Counted from the first letter of the stretch, positions 16,694 to 25,547 are shown. The stretch is 64,000 bases of DNA from JABDBE01 sp963832245 (GCA_963832245.1 CAWHTG010000004.1:496001-560000), one strand, 5' to 3'. Notes: generated by a model not told the origin, from the sequence alone. Numbers and translations are program-made.

Positions 16694-17116
16694 CTATTTT
16701 GCTCTCTTCGCTAGCGACTTTTGAATTACTTCAAACGCTTGGCCGATCTCACTTCCCAACTCGGCGAACTCAAGTTTGAGCACGGACTTCTTGGGATTGA
16801 TCACCACATCCACCGGGAGAGGAGCCCCCGGCCAATGCAAACGAACTGACTCTCGCAATCGCCGTTTCATGCGATTGCGCTCGACCGCTCCGCCCAACAC
16901 TCGCCCCACCGTGAACCCGATGCGGAGCCCTTCGCCTTGCTCGCGCAGCAGATAAAACACGGTCATGTGAGCGGCAAAGTGGCGGCGGCCTTTTTTGTAT
17001 ACCCGCTCAAAATCGCTATGCCGGAGCAGGCGCATGCTGCTGGTAAATCTGGCTCGTTTACTAGCGCCAGACAAGTTGAGACCACGGTTCGGAGCGAGAC
17101 CGCTCACTGTACTCAC
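16694..17116 (-). CDS. rnpA: Ribonuclease P protein component
   Basis: 140 residues. Protein subunit of RNase P, which trims the 5' leader of tRNAs. The RNR signature GGAVERNRMKRRLRE (~75-90) is complete, and MRLLRHSDFERVYKKGRRHF is the usual first helix and strand. From the ATG at 17116 the protein has ~27 basic residues before this motif, plausible for the family; an internal ATG lies at 17035. It lies 51 bases behind rpmH on the same strand, the universal rpmH-rnpA pair. The stop codon touches a repeat element. Confidence 0.96.
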   Translation of the reverse strand: MSTVSGLAPNRGLNLSGASKRARFTSSMRLLRHSDFERVYKKGRRHFAAHMTVFYLLREQGEGLRIGFTVGRVLGGAVERNRMKRRLRESVRLHWPGAPLPVDVVINPKKSVLKLEFAELGSEIGQAFEVIQKSLAKRAK

Positions 17117-17167
17117 GATCCAAACTCAGGTTGCGGAATTGCCGTCAATTCCGGAAAAGGAAATCGG

Positions 17168-17323
17168 CTACTCACGGAAGCCGGGCTTCACCGACACCCG
17201 CTTGCGTCCCTTGGCGCGCCGGCGCGAGATCACCGCTTGGCCGCTCTTGGTCTTCATCCGGGTACGAAATCCGTGCGTCTTCGAGCGGTGACGTCGGTTA
17301 GGTTGGAAAGTGCGCTTGGGCAT
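17168..17323 (-). CDS. rpmH: 50S ribosomal protein L34
   Basis: A 51-residue frame, ATG at 17321-17323 and TAG at 17168-17170. It begins MPKRTFQPNRRHRSKTHGF and continues RTRMKTKSGQAVISRRRAKG RKR, the invariant L34 signature. L34 is a small basic protein of the large subunit. TCAGGAGCAACG just upstream of the ATG is a good ribosome-binding site. It is first in the minus-strand rpmH-rnpA-yidD-yidC-jag-mnmE order and divergent from dnaA. Confidence 0.97.
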   Translation of the reverse strand: MPKRTFQPNRRHRSKTHGFRTRMKTKSGQAVISRRRAKGRKRVSVKPGFRE

Positions 17324-17784
17324 GAAACTTCGTTGCTCCTGATTCAGTTAGTCGGTGCAATAATAGCTGTAGGACGAATGAGAAGTATAAATGGTCCAAG
17401 GCAGACGGGCAAACCGGCGTCAGCGAAACAGCGGGGTGGAAGCATCGGTTCCGCAGCTAAAGTTGATTGTGGCGCGATGGTCGAACAATTCCCATTCACC
17501 GATTTCTGCACCATGCCTGCGGCAGTTACAAAGTCGCTACTTGACAGACTCTTTTTCTCGCGTTTTGAATTGCAGAACTAAAAAAAATCTTTGTCGAAGA
17601 TTTCCACAAAGACAATTTTTTTGTGCTAGTATGCGGACCGTTCCTGCTCATTGAAAATTTTTCCCATTCCAGTGAAATGGCCTCGCTCTGCGCGGCATGC
17701 TGGGCTGGAAATGGGCGCTTTCTTAAGGTAATCATTTACATCCCGCCGCCCGCTAGGGACGGCTGCACCATTTAAGAATTTCTT
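17324..17784. other. Candidate origin region between rpmH and dnaA
   Basis: A 461-base divergent gap with an AT-rich core (~17535-17670). Gene strand switches here from mostly minus to mostly plus, and the flanking gene order is that of many bacterial origins. I find no perfect TTATCCACA DnaA box; the closest is TTTCCACAA at 17601-17609. A short inverted repeat CTTTGT (17589-17594) / ACAAAG (17606-17611) is flanked by an A-run on the left and a T-run on the right, so it could terminate transcription in both directions. Origin function rests on context only. Confidence 0.45.
17624..17632 (+). promoter_or_regulatory. Extended -10 promoter candidate for dnaA
   Basis: TGCTAGTAT: an extended -10 (TGn + TAGTAT) about 150 bases before the dnaA start, behind an AT-rich tract. 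No good -35 is seen. The same TGn-extended form occurs before dnaN, gyrB and gyrA. Confidence 0.4.
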
Positions 17785-19161
17785 ATGTCGGTTTCAAGTT
17801 CAACTCTTGCTCCCAATCCGTGGTTGCGCATCCTGGACGCGCTGGAAAAAAAGATCAACCGGCATTCCTACGATACCTGGTTGAAGCCTACGCGCTACAG
17901 TCACTCGAGTGGAGGAACGCTTTTTGTCTGGGTGCCCAAAGCTGAGTTCTGTCAGGTGGGTGATAAATACGCCGACCTGATCCAGGAGGCGCTCGACAAC
18001 CTTGGCCTCGAGTATCAGGAGGTAAAGTTCGTTCCGCCGGGAGACGATCCTGCCGAAACTCCCGTCCGCCATAACGGAGGGCTTTCTGCCTATCCCGCTC
18101 CGGCTACGCACCCATCGCAGGCACGCTTCGATTGGGATGGCGCTGCGCAACTCAACCCCCGGTACACCTTCGACGCATTCGTGATCGGCAGTGGAAATCA
18201 GTTCGCGCATGCGGCTTGCCAGGCAGTGGCCGAACGTCCTTCCAAAGCCTACAACCCGCTCTTCCTTTACGGCGGCGTCGGCATGGGCAAGACCCACCTG
18301 ATGCAGGCCATCGGCCACGAGGTAAGTAAGCGGCAACCGCAACTCGCCATCTGTTACGTATCCAGCGAGAAGTTCACCAACGAGATGATCAACTCCCTGC
18401 GCTATGACAAGATGACCAGCTTCCGCGACAAGTTCCGCAACGTCGACGTGCTGCTGGTGGACGATATTCAGTTTCTGGCGCAGAAAGAGCGTACGCAGGA
18501 AGAGTTCTTCCACACCTTCAACGCGCTGCACGAATCAATGAAGCAGATCGTGATTGCCAGTGATCGCTCGCCGAAAGAGCTGGCCGAGGTGGAAGACCGA
18601 CTGCGCAGCCGCTTCGAGTGGGGGCTGATTGCTGATATCCAGCCGCCCGATCTGGAGACCAAGGTGGCCATCCTGCAAAAAAAGTCGGAGCAGGAGAAGG
18701 TCACGCTTCCTACTGATGTGGCTCTGTATATCGCTTCGAACATACGCTCCAATGTCCGCGAACTTGAAGGAGCGCTTATCCGGCTAGTGGCACACTCTTC
18801 GCTGATCGGGGCCGAAATCACCCTTCCTTATACCCAGCAGGTGCTTAAGAATTTCATCGATTCGCAGGCCCGGAAGGTCACCATTGAGTCGATCCAGAAA
18901 TCCGTCGCTGAGCAGTTTGGATTGCGGCTGGTCGAAATCAAGGCGAAGAATAACTCGCGCGCGATCGTTTATCCGCGGCAAATCGCGATGTACCTGGCCA
19001 AGCATCTGACCGAAGCATCCCTGCCCGAGATTGGGCGCCAGTTTGGCGGCAAGCACCATACGACTGTGCTGCACTCGGTCGAAAAAATCGACGCTGTGCG
19101 CAAGACGGACAAGGATTTGAACCGCCTGCTGAATAAATTGACCGAGCAATTGGGCGGATAG
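17785..19161 (+). CDS. dnaA: Chromosomal replication initiator DnaA
   Basis: 458 residues. Domain I (~1-85) has WLRILDALEKKINRHSYDTW; a variable linker follows; the AAA+ domain has Walker A GGVGMGKTHL (~170) and Walker B LLVDDIQFLA (~228) with the sensor ASDRSP; the C-terminal DNA-binding domain ends with the signature FGGKHHTTVLHSV (~430). DnaA-ATP binds the origin and opens it. The ATG at 17785 follows a poor ribosome-binding site (TTTAAGAATTTCTT), and its N terminus matches the family. It is followed by dnaN on the same strand after a gap with its own promoter-like sequence. Confidence 0.98.
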   Translation: MSVSSSTLAPNPWLRILDALEKKINRHSYDTWLKPTRYSHSSGGTLFVWVPKAEFCQVGDKYADLIQEALDNLGLEYQEVKFVPPGDDPAETPVRHNGGLSAYPAPATHPSQARFDWDGAAQLNPRYTFDAFVIGSGNQFAHAACQAVAERPSKAYNPLFLYGGVGMGKTHLMQAIGHEVSKRQPQLAICYVSSEKFTNEMINSLRYDKMTSFRDKFRNVDVLLVDDIQFLAQKERTQEEFFHTFNALHESMKQIVIASDRSPKELAEVEDRLRSRFEWGLIADIQPPDLETKVAILQKKSEQEKVTLPTDVALYIASNIRSNVRELEGALIRLVAHSSLIGAEITLPYTQQVLKNFIDSQARKVTIESIQKSVAEQFGLRLVEIKAKNNSRAIVYPRQIAMYLAKHLTEASLPEIGRQFGGKHHTTVLHSVEKIDAVRKTDKDLNRLLNKLTEQLGG

Positions 19162-19233
19162 AGCGGGACCGCGGCCGTAGTCCGATTTTTTTCGCTTTCC
19201 CGCTGTTACCGCTGGTTTTACAGGTTTTTCTTT

Positions 19234-19242
19234 TGGTATAAG
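19234..19242 (+). promoter_or_regulatory. Extended -10 promoter candidate for dnaN
   Basis: TTGGTATAAG, an extended -10 (TGG + TATAAG), in the dnaA-dnaN gap. TTTACA lies upstream at 19217-19222, but with only 14 bases between the two, so the extended -10 is the better argument. Confidence 0.4.
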
Positions 19243-19330
19243 GGATGTATTCAAAGTACGACGCCACTTGGCCGGGGGACTTCAGGTTATGCCGGTAGAA
19301 GCTATAGCATCCGCGGCGGGAACCACGACT

Positions 19331-20446
19331 ATGGAGATTACGGTCAGCAAGTTTGAACTCTTACGGGAGCTCACTGCGACCCAAGGCGTGGTCGAACGCA
19401 AGACCACTATCCCCATCCTGTCGAACTATTTATTTGAAGCCGCCGGCGACAAGCTCTCGCTTACTGCCACGGATCTCGATCTTAGTCTGCGTACATCGTG
19501 TGTGGCCAAGGTCAAGAAAGAAGGCGCCTGCACCATTCCCGCGCGCAAGCTGCATGACTATGTGAAGCTGCTGCCGGATGCGGACATCACCATCAAGCTG
19601 CTGGAAAATCACTGGGTCAGCATTCGCTGTGGCCGCTCGAATACAAAAATGGTGGGCATGGCGCGCTCGAACTTTCCCAGCCTGCCTACGTTTCCAACTG
19701 CCAGCGTGGTAAAAATTCCGGCGCAGGTTCTGCGGTCCATGATTGCCAAGACCGGCTTCGCCATCGCCAGCGAGGAATCGCGTTACACGCTGAACGGAGG
19801 ACTGATGGTGCTGAAGCCGGAGTCAATCACTATGGTCGCGACCGACGGGCACCGGCTGGCGCACATCGAACGTACTGTCGAGAAGTTTGCCGGCGTTTCC
19901 GGAGAAATGAAAACTCTTGTTCCCAAGAAAGCGATGGACGAGCTGAAGTCCTTGCTTGACGCTACTGACACCGAGGAAATCGAGTTCGCCAAAGACGAGT
20001 CCACGCTGTTTTTCCGCATCGGCCCGCGGCTTCTGACTTCGCGACAGCTCACCGGCCAGTTCCCTAACTTCGAAGCGGTGCTGCCGAAGGACAACAACAA
20101 GAGCATCACTGTTCATGGGGAGGAGTTGACAGCAGCAATCTCTCGCGTGGCCCAGTTCGCCGACGAGCGCTCGCGAGCAGTTAAGATGCGCCTGGAAAAG
20201 GGTGAGCTGAAACTTTCCGCGTCCTCGACCGAAACCGGCGAGTCGGAAGACTCGCTCGAAATCGACTACAACGGCGACATGATCCAGATCGGCTTCAACG
20301 CGCAGTATCTCCTGGACTTCCTCAAAGCAGTAATCAGTGGAGAGGTAAAACTCGAATTCAAGGATTCCCAGTCTGCCGGACAGATGCGACCCGCCGAAGG
20401 CGAAGAGTACAAATACCGCTATATCGTTATGCCCATGAGAATCTGA
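19331..20446 (+). CDS. dnaN: DNA polymerase III beta sliding clamp
   Basis: 371 residues from the ATG at 19331, which gives MEITVSKFELLRELTATQGV followed by ERKTTIPILSNYL, the standard clamp N terminus. The frame extends upstream to an ATG at 19289 with a better ribosome-binding site (GGGGGAC), which would add 14 unconserved residues; the choice is uncertain. Three tandem clamp folds are recognisable, and the C terminus YRYIVMPMRI is typical. The dimeric ring tethers DNA polymerase and other partners. A GC-rich palindrome stands right behind the stop. Confidence 0.96.
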   Translation: MEITVSKFELLRELTATQGVVERKTTIPILSNYLFEAAGDKLSLTATDLDLSLRTSCVAKVKKEGACTIPARKLHDYVKLLPDADITIKLLENHWVSIRCGRSNTKMVGMARSNFPSLPTFPTASVVKIPAQVLRSMIAKTGFAIASEESRYTLNGGLMVLKPESITMVATDGHRLAHIERTVEKFAGVSGEMKTLVPKKAMDELKSLLDATDTEEIEFAKDESTLFFRIGPRLLTSRQLTGQFPNFEAVLPKDNNKSITVHGEELTAAISRVAQFADERSRAVKMRLEKGELKLSASSTETGESEDSLEIDYNGDMIQIGFNAQYLLDFLKAVISGEVKLEFKDSQSAGQMRPAEGEEYKYRYIVMPMRI

Positions 20447-20450
20447 GCAT

Positions 20451-20478
20451 GGAGGACGGGCGCCCTCGCCCGTCTCGA
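20451..20478. repeat. GACGGGCG palindrome behind dnaN
   Basis: GACGGGCG (20455-20462) CCCT CGCCCGTC (20467-20474): a perfect 8-base stem within GGAGGACGGGCGCCCTCGCC. Same core as the elements at 40035-40085, 51708-51727 and 54870-54880. It could act as a transcript end without a T-run. Confidence 0.65.
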
Positions 20479-20592
20479 TGGCGGAGTGTTTGCCTTGTTG
20501 TCGATGTCCAACCCAGTCATTTAAAGGACAGTCGAACTACTCTTGCTCCCTGAAGGGGCGTCCCTGGCCGTCCTCCACGAATCGGGAAGTTC

Positions 20593-20922
20593 CTAATTTG
20601 GCGGACCATCAATGTCGAGCCGGATGCTCGGCTTGGGCAGGGGCTTTTTCCGAAGCTGCACTTTTGGATGGATGCTTTCGAGTAGCAGAAGAAGTATGGT
20701 TGCGAACATAAACAGGAACGCAAGGACCTCGAAACCGCGGCCACGACGGGCGAGTATAAAAAAGGGTGCGATGAGAGGGCCCAGTAGAGCAGAGCGCGGC
20801 GCTTTCATCTCCAGTCTTGCCTTGCAATGAGGGTATACGAGGAACCTCCAAGCACCCAAGTTAAGGAAAAATGGAGTGGCTACTTCCTGATTGCAAGCCG
20901 GGCACGTCGACATCAACGACAT
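20593..20922 (-). CDS. Small membrane protein with Cys-rich N terminus
   Basis: 109 residues, no family recognised. The N terminus has CPACNQ and later YPHCK, a pattern like half of a zinc ribbon. One strong membrane segment (FEVLAFLFMFATILLLLLE, ~63-81) is preceded by another weaker hydrophobic stretch (~46-57). The tail is basic and proline-rich. A GGGAGGGA ribosome-binding site precedes the ATGs at 20922 and 20913; spacing favours the second. Codon use looks like neighbouring genes. It is convergent with dnaN. Confidence 0.6.
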   Translation of the reverse strand: MSLMSTCPACNQEVATPFFLNLGAWRFLVYPHCKARLEMKAPRSALLGPLIAPFFILARRGRGFEVLAFLFMFATILLLLLESIHPKVQLRKKPLPKPSIRLDIDGPPN

Positions 20923-21096
20923 TCCCTCCCAGTCTTGTACTTACTGTGGCGTCACTGTCTGTCGTGTCAATGGAAACCACAAGATGGAACAGCACCCTCG
21001 TAATAACAGATTAGGACACTACCCCCGCATCGGATCCCCTTGACGACAGCACTCGCCCGCCGTAAAGTGATCGCCACCTACTTCGGGGGGCCATCC

Positions 21097-21516
21097 ATGC
21101 TCAGCGGATTCAAGCAGTTCATTCTTCGTGGCAACGTGATTGATATGGCAGTCGGTGTGGTTATCGGCGCTGCGTTCGCGTCGGTGGTGTCAGCTTTCAC
21201 GAAGGACCTGCTCACTCCGCTGATCGCAGCCATTGTCGGCAAGCCCGACTTTTCCGCCATCAAATTCACCGTCAACGGCAGCATGTTTGCCATCGGCGAC
21301 TTCATTAATGCCGCCGTGTCTTTTGCGCTGGTAGCAGCGGCCGTATATTTCTTCGTAGTGACTCCTGTCAATCTGCTGGTCGCCCGCATGCGCAAAGCGC
21401 CAGCGCCCGCTGATCCGACCACGAAAAAGTGTCCCGAGTGCCTGAGCGAGATTCCCATCGATGCCAAGCGCTGTTCGCACTGCACCCAGCCCGTGCCCTT
21501 GGGCAGAGCAGCGTAA
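21097..21516 (+). CDS. mscL: Large-conductance mechanosensitive channel with zinc ribbon
   Basis: 139 residues from the ATG at 21097 (GGGGGG upstream). MLSGFKQFILRGNVIDMAVG is the canonical MscL N terminus, the first helix carries VGVVIGAAF and the second AAVSFALVAAAVYFFVV. MscL is a homopentameric inner-membrane pore that opens under membrane tension on osmotic downshock. Unusual: after the second helix the C-terminal bundle is replaced or extended by CPEC...CSHC, a zinc-ribbon-like pair of CxxC motifs (~112-134). The frame could start upstream at 21040 but those residues have no MscL resemblance. Confidence 0.95.
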   Translation: MLSGFKQFILRGNVIDMAVGVVIGAAFASVVSAFTKDLLTPLIAAIVGKPDFSAIKFTVNGSMFAIGDFINAAVSFALVAAAVYFFVVTPVNLLVARMRKAPAPADPTTKKCPECLSEIPIDAKRCSHCTQPVPLGRAA

Positions 21517-21583
21517 CCGAATGTTCTGTAGCGACCTTGCTTGCAACGTCTGGCTCTACCGGCCTCCTGTAATATGGGAAGGA

Positions 21584-22222
21584 ATGAGCACAACGGCCCG
21601 CTCGGTTTTCTACTTTCTTGCTGCGCTCCTGTTGGCTTGCACTTTACAGGCGCAACCAGCGGCGAAGGCGACACCGCAGCCCGCGGTTCCAATCCCGGAC
21701 GCAGGCCCTATCCTTAAAGGTATCTACCGCAACACCAGGTTCGATTTCACTTATAAAATCCCTTTTGGATGGGTGGATCGCACCCGGGAGATGAGCGAAG
21801 AGTCTACGGGTTCGACCGATGCCAAGAAATCAATGCTGCTGCTGGCGGTATTTGAACGTCCTCCCGAGGCAACCGGCGATTCAGTGAACTCCGCGGTCGT
21901 AGTCGCAGCCGAAGCCGCATCGTCATATCCTGGCTTGCAAAATGCAGAGCAGTATTTCGGCCCGCTCACCGCGCTCGCCAAGTCCAAGGGCCTAACTATT
22001 GTTGAGGAGCCTTACGAATTCCGTGTGGGAACTGTACAACTGGTGCGCGGCGACTTCGGCAAACCGCTGGGCAATCTGACTATGCACCAGAGCACCCTGG
22101 TCGTAGTTGAAAAAGGCTTCGTCGTCTCATTCACGTTCATTGGCGGGAGCGAGGACGAGGTGGATGAGCTCATGGAAGGCTTAACTTTCGGCTTAAAAGA
22201 AGTACCTGCTGCACACAGATGA
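21584..22222 (+). CDS. Secreted protein of unknown function
   Basis: 212 residues from the ATG at 21584, which has an excellent ribosome-binding site (GGGAAGGA). A signal peptide is clear: basic start, hydrophobic core FYFLAALLLACTLQA, then AQP. The mature part begins with Pro/Ala-rich residues, then IYRNTRFDFTYKIPFGWVDR and a mixed alpha/beta domain ending GFVVSFTFIGGSEDEVDELM. This resembles the small periplasmic PsbP/lipoprotein-like folds often seen in Acidobacteriota, but I cannot name a function. It lies 67 bases behind mscL and may be cotranscribed. Confidence 0.75.
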   Translation: MSTTARSVFYFLAALLLACTLQAQPAAKATPQPAVPIPDAGPILKGIYRNTRFDFTYKIPFGWVDRTREMSEESTGSTDAKKSMLLLAVFERPPEATGDSVNSAVVVAAEAASSYPGLQNAEQYFGPLTALAKSKGLTIVEEPYEFRVGTVQLVRGDFGKPLGNLTMHQSTLVVVEKGFVVSFTFIGGSEDEVDELMEGLTFGLKEVPAAHR

Positions 22223-22323
22223 GTGCACACCGCAGCTTGAAGACGCCCTGACAGCACCTCCCTAAATGGCACAAGAAGCACGGTTTACCGGGTCGATTCC
22301 GGGTCTTAGAACGAGCCGAACTG

Positions 22324-22332
22324 TGGTATAAT
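22324..22332 (+). promoter_or_regulatory. Extended -10 promoter candidate for gyrB
   Basis: TGGTATAAT at 22324-22332: a perfect -10 with TGn extension, 118 bases before the gyrB start. No consensus -35 at 17 bases. The identical nine-base sequence stands before gyrA (31604-31612). Confidence 0.55.
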
Positions 22333-22449
22333 TTCTTATAAATGCTGAGCCTCCTAAGTCTTAATAATTTCAGTCATTTGACCTCATTCTAGGGCACAGG
22401 AAATGCGCGCCGGCCAGAGCTCAAATCTGGCAATTTCCACCGGAGCTGA

Positions 22450-25083
22450 ATGGCGACAAAAGAAGTCAACACTGCAGCAATCGTCGATACAAAAAATCGA
22501 GCCGGCGGGCCCAACCCCGTCAACGGCAACGGCGACTACACCGCCGATTCCATCAAAGTGTTGGGCGGCATGGAAGCTGTCCGCATGCGCCCAGCTATGT
22601 ACATCGGATCGACGGGTGAGATTGGCCTTCACCATCTGGTCTATGAAGTCGTAGACAATTCCGTCGACGAAGCCCTCGCCGGCTACGCCGACAAAATCGA
22701 AGTCACAATTCACCTCGACAACTCCATCACTGTAGTCGACAACGGCCGCGGCATTCCTGTGGATTCGATGGACATCGATGGCGAAAAAATTCCTGCCGCG
22801 CAAGTCGTCATGACCACGCTACACGCTGGCGGTAAGTTTGATGCATCCTCTTACAAAGTTTCCGGTGGACTGCACGGCGTGGGCGTCTCCTGCGTGAACG
22901 CGCTCAGCGAAGAGCTTGATCTCGAAATCTGGCGCGATGGATTCACCTGGGAGCAGACGTATTCGAAGGGTGAGCCGACCAGCAAGCTGAAAAAAGCGGG
23001 CGAGGTGAAGACCAAGCGGGGGACGAAAGTTCACTTCCTGCCCGATAAAAGCATCCTCACCGTAACCGAATATAACTTCGACACGCTGGCACAACGCCTG
23101 CGCGAACTTGCGTTCCTGAACAAGGGATTGCTGATCACGCTCACCGACGAGCGCACCACGGATCCGAAAACGGGCGACCCCAAGACGGCACAATTCAAGT
23201 ACAACGGCGGTATCGCCGAATTCATCAAGCACCTCAATCGCGGCAAACAGGTGCTTCACGATAAGCCAATCTACATGGAAGCCGAACGCGACGGTGTAGC
23301 CATGGAGATCGGCCTGCAATACAACGACGGCTACTCCGAAACCGTTTTCAGTTTCGCCAACAACATCAACACGGTTGACGGCGGCACGCACCTCTCCGGC
23401 TTCCGAACCTCGCTGACCCGCACAATAAATTACGCTGGCCAGCAGATGGGCCTGTTCAAAGACGTAAAAGAAAATCTCACGGGCGATGACGTGCGCGAAG
23501 GCCTGGTGGCCGTGATCAGCGTCAAACTGCCCCAACCCCAATTCGAAGGCCAGACCAAGGGCAAGCTGAACTCCGACATCGCAGGCGTAGTGCAGGCCTT
23601 CGTCAACGAACGTCTGGGCGCATACCTCGAGCAGAATCCCACGGTCGGACGAAAAATAATCAACAAAGCCATCGACGCCGCCCGCGCCCGCGAAGCCGCA
23701 AGAAAAGCCCGCGACCTAACCCGCCGCAAGGGCGCACTCGACGGCGGCGGACTGCCCGGCAAGCTTGCAGATTGCTCGGAGAAACAGCCAGACCGTTGCG
23801 AGTTGTTTCTGGTCGAAGGCGAATCCGCAGGTGGAACCGCGAAGCAAGGCCGCGACCGCCGCTTCCAGGCCATTCTGCCGTTGAAAGGCAAAATCTTAAA
23901 CGTCGAAAAAGCCCGCTACGACAAGATGCTCGCGCACGAAGAAATTCGGGCCATGATTACTGCGCTCGGCACCGGCATCTCGAAGGAAGATTTCGACGCG
24001 AGCAAACTGCGTTACGGCAAGATCATTCTGATGACGGATGCTGACGTGGACGGAAGCCACATCCGCACCCTGCTGCTCACGTTCTTTTTCCGCCACATGC
24101 AGGAATTGATCAAGCGCAATAACGTCTACATCGCGCAACCGCCGTTGTATTCGATCAAGAAGGGCAAATCGCAGCAGTACATCAAAGACGATCGCGAGTA
24201 CGTAAAAGTTCTGGTCAAGCGCGCCTCGGAAGGCTTAGTCGTGCGCTACGGCGAGGGCGCGGCCAAACTCGAAGGCACGAACTTGTCGCGCTTCATGAAC
24301 GTGCTCGACGAGTATCTAAAGCTCTTCGACAAGGTCGACAAGCGCTTGCGCGACGAACGCGTGACCGAAATCCTGCCCAAGCTGGATCTTTCCAAGCGAG
24401 CGGATTTTGAAGGCGACAAGAAAACTGCCCCCAAGAAAATTGAGAAGCTGGAGAAAGAGCTGAAGAAGCTGCAAAAAGAGCGCGGCTTCAAAGAAGTGGA
24501 AAGCCGCTTCGACGAAGAACACAACCTATGGGCAGTGCGCTATGTGAACTCACAGGGCGCGGAGCATCTGATCAACTGGGAACTGGCCTCCACCGCCGAG
24601 TACCGCCAACTGCTCTCGAAATTCAAGCAGATCGAGCCCTACATGGAGCCGCCGTTTGTCATCGAGACCGTTGCCAAGAGCGTCGCAACCAGCAAGGGCG
24701 ACGAAGCGAATGACGCCGAGCCCGAGGATGGTGGCGCCGCTCAACAGAAAGCTGCAACGGACACGCCCGCAAAAGCTGGCGCGAAGAAAAAACCCGAACC
24801 GCAACTAGTCGAAAAGTCCACAGCTCGCGATCTCTTCGACTATGTGCTGGCGGAGGGCCGTAAGGATTACATCGTGCAGCGCTACAAAGGCCTGGGCGAA
24901 ATGACCTCCCAGCAATTGTGGGAAACTACCATGGACCCGGAGCGGCGCACCTTGTTGTCGGTAAAACTCGAGGACATCGCCGAGTGCGAAACCATCTTCA
25001 CCACGCTGATGGGCGAGGATGTCGAAGCCCGCCGCAAGTTCATCGAAGACAACGCCCTAGACGTAAAGAACCTGGATATCTAG
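22450..25083 (+). CDS. gyrB: DNA gyrase subunit B
   Basis: 877 residues, at the long end of the family. GHKL ATPase domain with YIGSTGEIGLHHLVYEVVDN (Asn of Mg binding), GRGIPVD and GGLHGVGVSCVNAL; transducer domain; TOPRIM with LVEGESAGG (catalytic Glu ~459) and DADVDGSHIR; C terminus with RYKGLGEM. Between TOPRIM and the tail lies an insertion (~590-790) with a Lys/Glu-rich coiled coil and an Ala/Gly/Glu-rich low-complexity part, similar in place to that of proteobacterial GyrB but longer. With GyrA it introduces negative supercoils using ATP. GGAG precedes the ATG at 22450. Confidence 0.97.
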   Translation: MATKEVNTAAIVDTKNRAGGPNPVNGNGDYTADSIKVLGGMEAVRMRPAMYIGSTGEIGLHHLVYEVVDNSVDEALAGYADKIEVTIHLDNSITVVDNGRGIPVDSMDIDGEKIPAAQVVMTTLHAGGKFDASSYKVSGGLHGVGVSCVNALSEELDLEIWRDGFTWEQTYSKGEPTSKLKKAGEVKTKRGTKVHFLPDKSILTVTEYNFDTLAQRLRELAFLNKGLLITLTDERTTDPKTGDPKTAQFKYNGGIAEFIKHLNRGKQVLHDKPIYMEAERDGVAMEIGLQYNDGYSETVFSFANNINTVDGGTHLSGFRTSLTRTINYAGQQMGLFKDVKENLTGDDVREGLVAVISVKLPQPQFEGQTKGKLNSDIAGVVQAFVNERLGAYLEQNPTVGRKIINKAIDAARAREAARKARDLTRRKGALDGGGLPGKLADCSEKQPDRCELFLVEGESAGGTAKQGRDRRFQAILPLKGKILNVEKARYDKMLAHEEIRAMITALGTGISKEDFDASKLRYGKIILMTDADVDGSHIRTLLLTFFFRHMQELIKRNNVYIAQPPLYSIKKGKSQQYIKDDREYVKVLVKRASEGLVVRYGEGAAKLEGTNLSRFMNVLDEYLKLFDKVDKRLRDERVTEILPKLDLSKRADFEGDKKTAPKKIEKLEKELKKLQKERGFKEVESRFDEEHNLWAVRYVNSQGAEHLINWELASTAEYRQLLSKFKQIEPYMEPPFVIETVAKSVATSKGDEANDAEPEDGGAAQQKAATDTPAKAGAKKKPEPQLVEKSTARDLFDYVLAEGRKDYIVQRYKGLGEMTSQQLWETTMDPERRTLLSVKLEDIAECETIFTTLMGEDVEARRKFIEDNALDVKNLDI

Positions 25084-25097
25084 TTTGTTCGTGTGGG

Positions 25098-25113
25098 GCC
25101 GAGCGAGCTCGGC
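25098..25113. repeat. GCCGAG palindrome behind gyrB
   Basis: GTGTGGG followed by GCCGAG CGAG CTCGGC, a short form of the repeat found in mnmE and recG. It lies between the convergent gyrB and vapC genes. Confidence 0.55.
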
Positions 25114-25121
25114 AGTGGAAT

Positions 25122-25547
25122 TTAGAGCACAAGCAGGTTCGCGCCATGCGCCTTGAGCGCACGATCGAAAGTCACAAACTTCAATCCTGCCACCGAAGCG
25201 AAAGCAAGAAGGTAAGCGTCGGCCCAAACCTTCGGTGAGCGGCTGGACAACCGCGAGCGTGAACGGAATTCCTTCTCCAGATCATCCGGCTCGGGAAGGA
25301 AGGCAATCCGCGTATCGGCCCAAACTCGATCCCATACGCGCCAAGCCTCTGACATGGTTTTGGTGTCCTTCCCCATGATCCCTTCAGTGGTCAGGAGCCG
25401 TAGAATTGTGAGTTGTGTGAAGCGGCAGAAAAAGAACTGCTCCTCGCCGGCCTCGTCAAACCACCTTCTGGCCCTCTCGGAGTGAACGTGGCGGTTCCAC
25501 AAGAGCGCCAGCCACACGTTCGCATCAAGGAAATTCAATGTGTTCAT
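25122..25547 (-). CDS. vapC: PIN-domain toxin, VapC family
   Basis: 141 residues. PIN-fold ribonuclease with LDANVW (Asp 8) at the N terminus and WADAYLLAFA plus FVTFDRAL carrying the later conserved acidic residues. In the second motif CRFTQLTILRLL a Gln stands where other VapCs have Glu; I recall this variant as common to one VapC subgroup. VapC toxins cut specific RNAs and are held in check by the cognate antitoxin. The start overlaps the 3' end of the antitoxin gene by 23 bases, showing translational coupling. Confidence 0.9.
   Translation of the reverse strand: MNTLNFLDANVWLALLWNRHVHSERARRWFDEAGEEQFFFCRFTQLTILRLLTTEGIMGKDTKTMSEAWRVWDRVWADTRIAFLPEPDDLEKEFRSRSRLSSRSPKVWADAYLLAFASVAGLKFVTFDRALKAHGANLLVL

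Noticed and set aside
22819..23541. 240-codon frame opposite gyrB, and similar ones opposite gyrA and dnaA
   Set aside because: Shadows of strongly conserved genes in GC-rich codon use.
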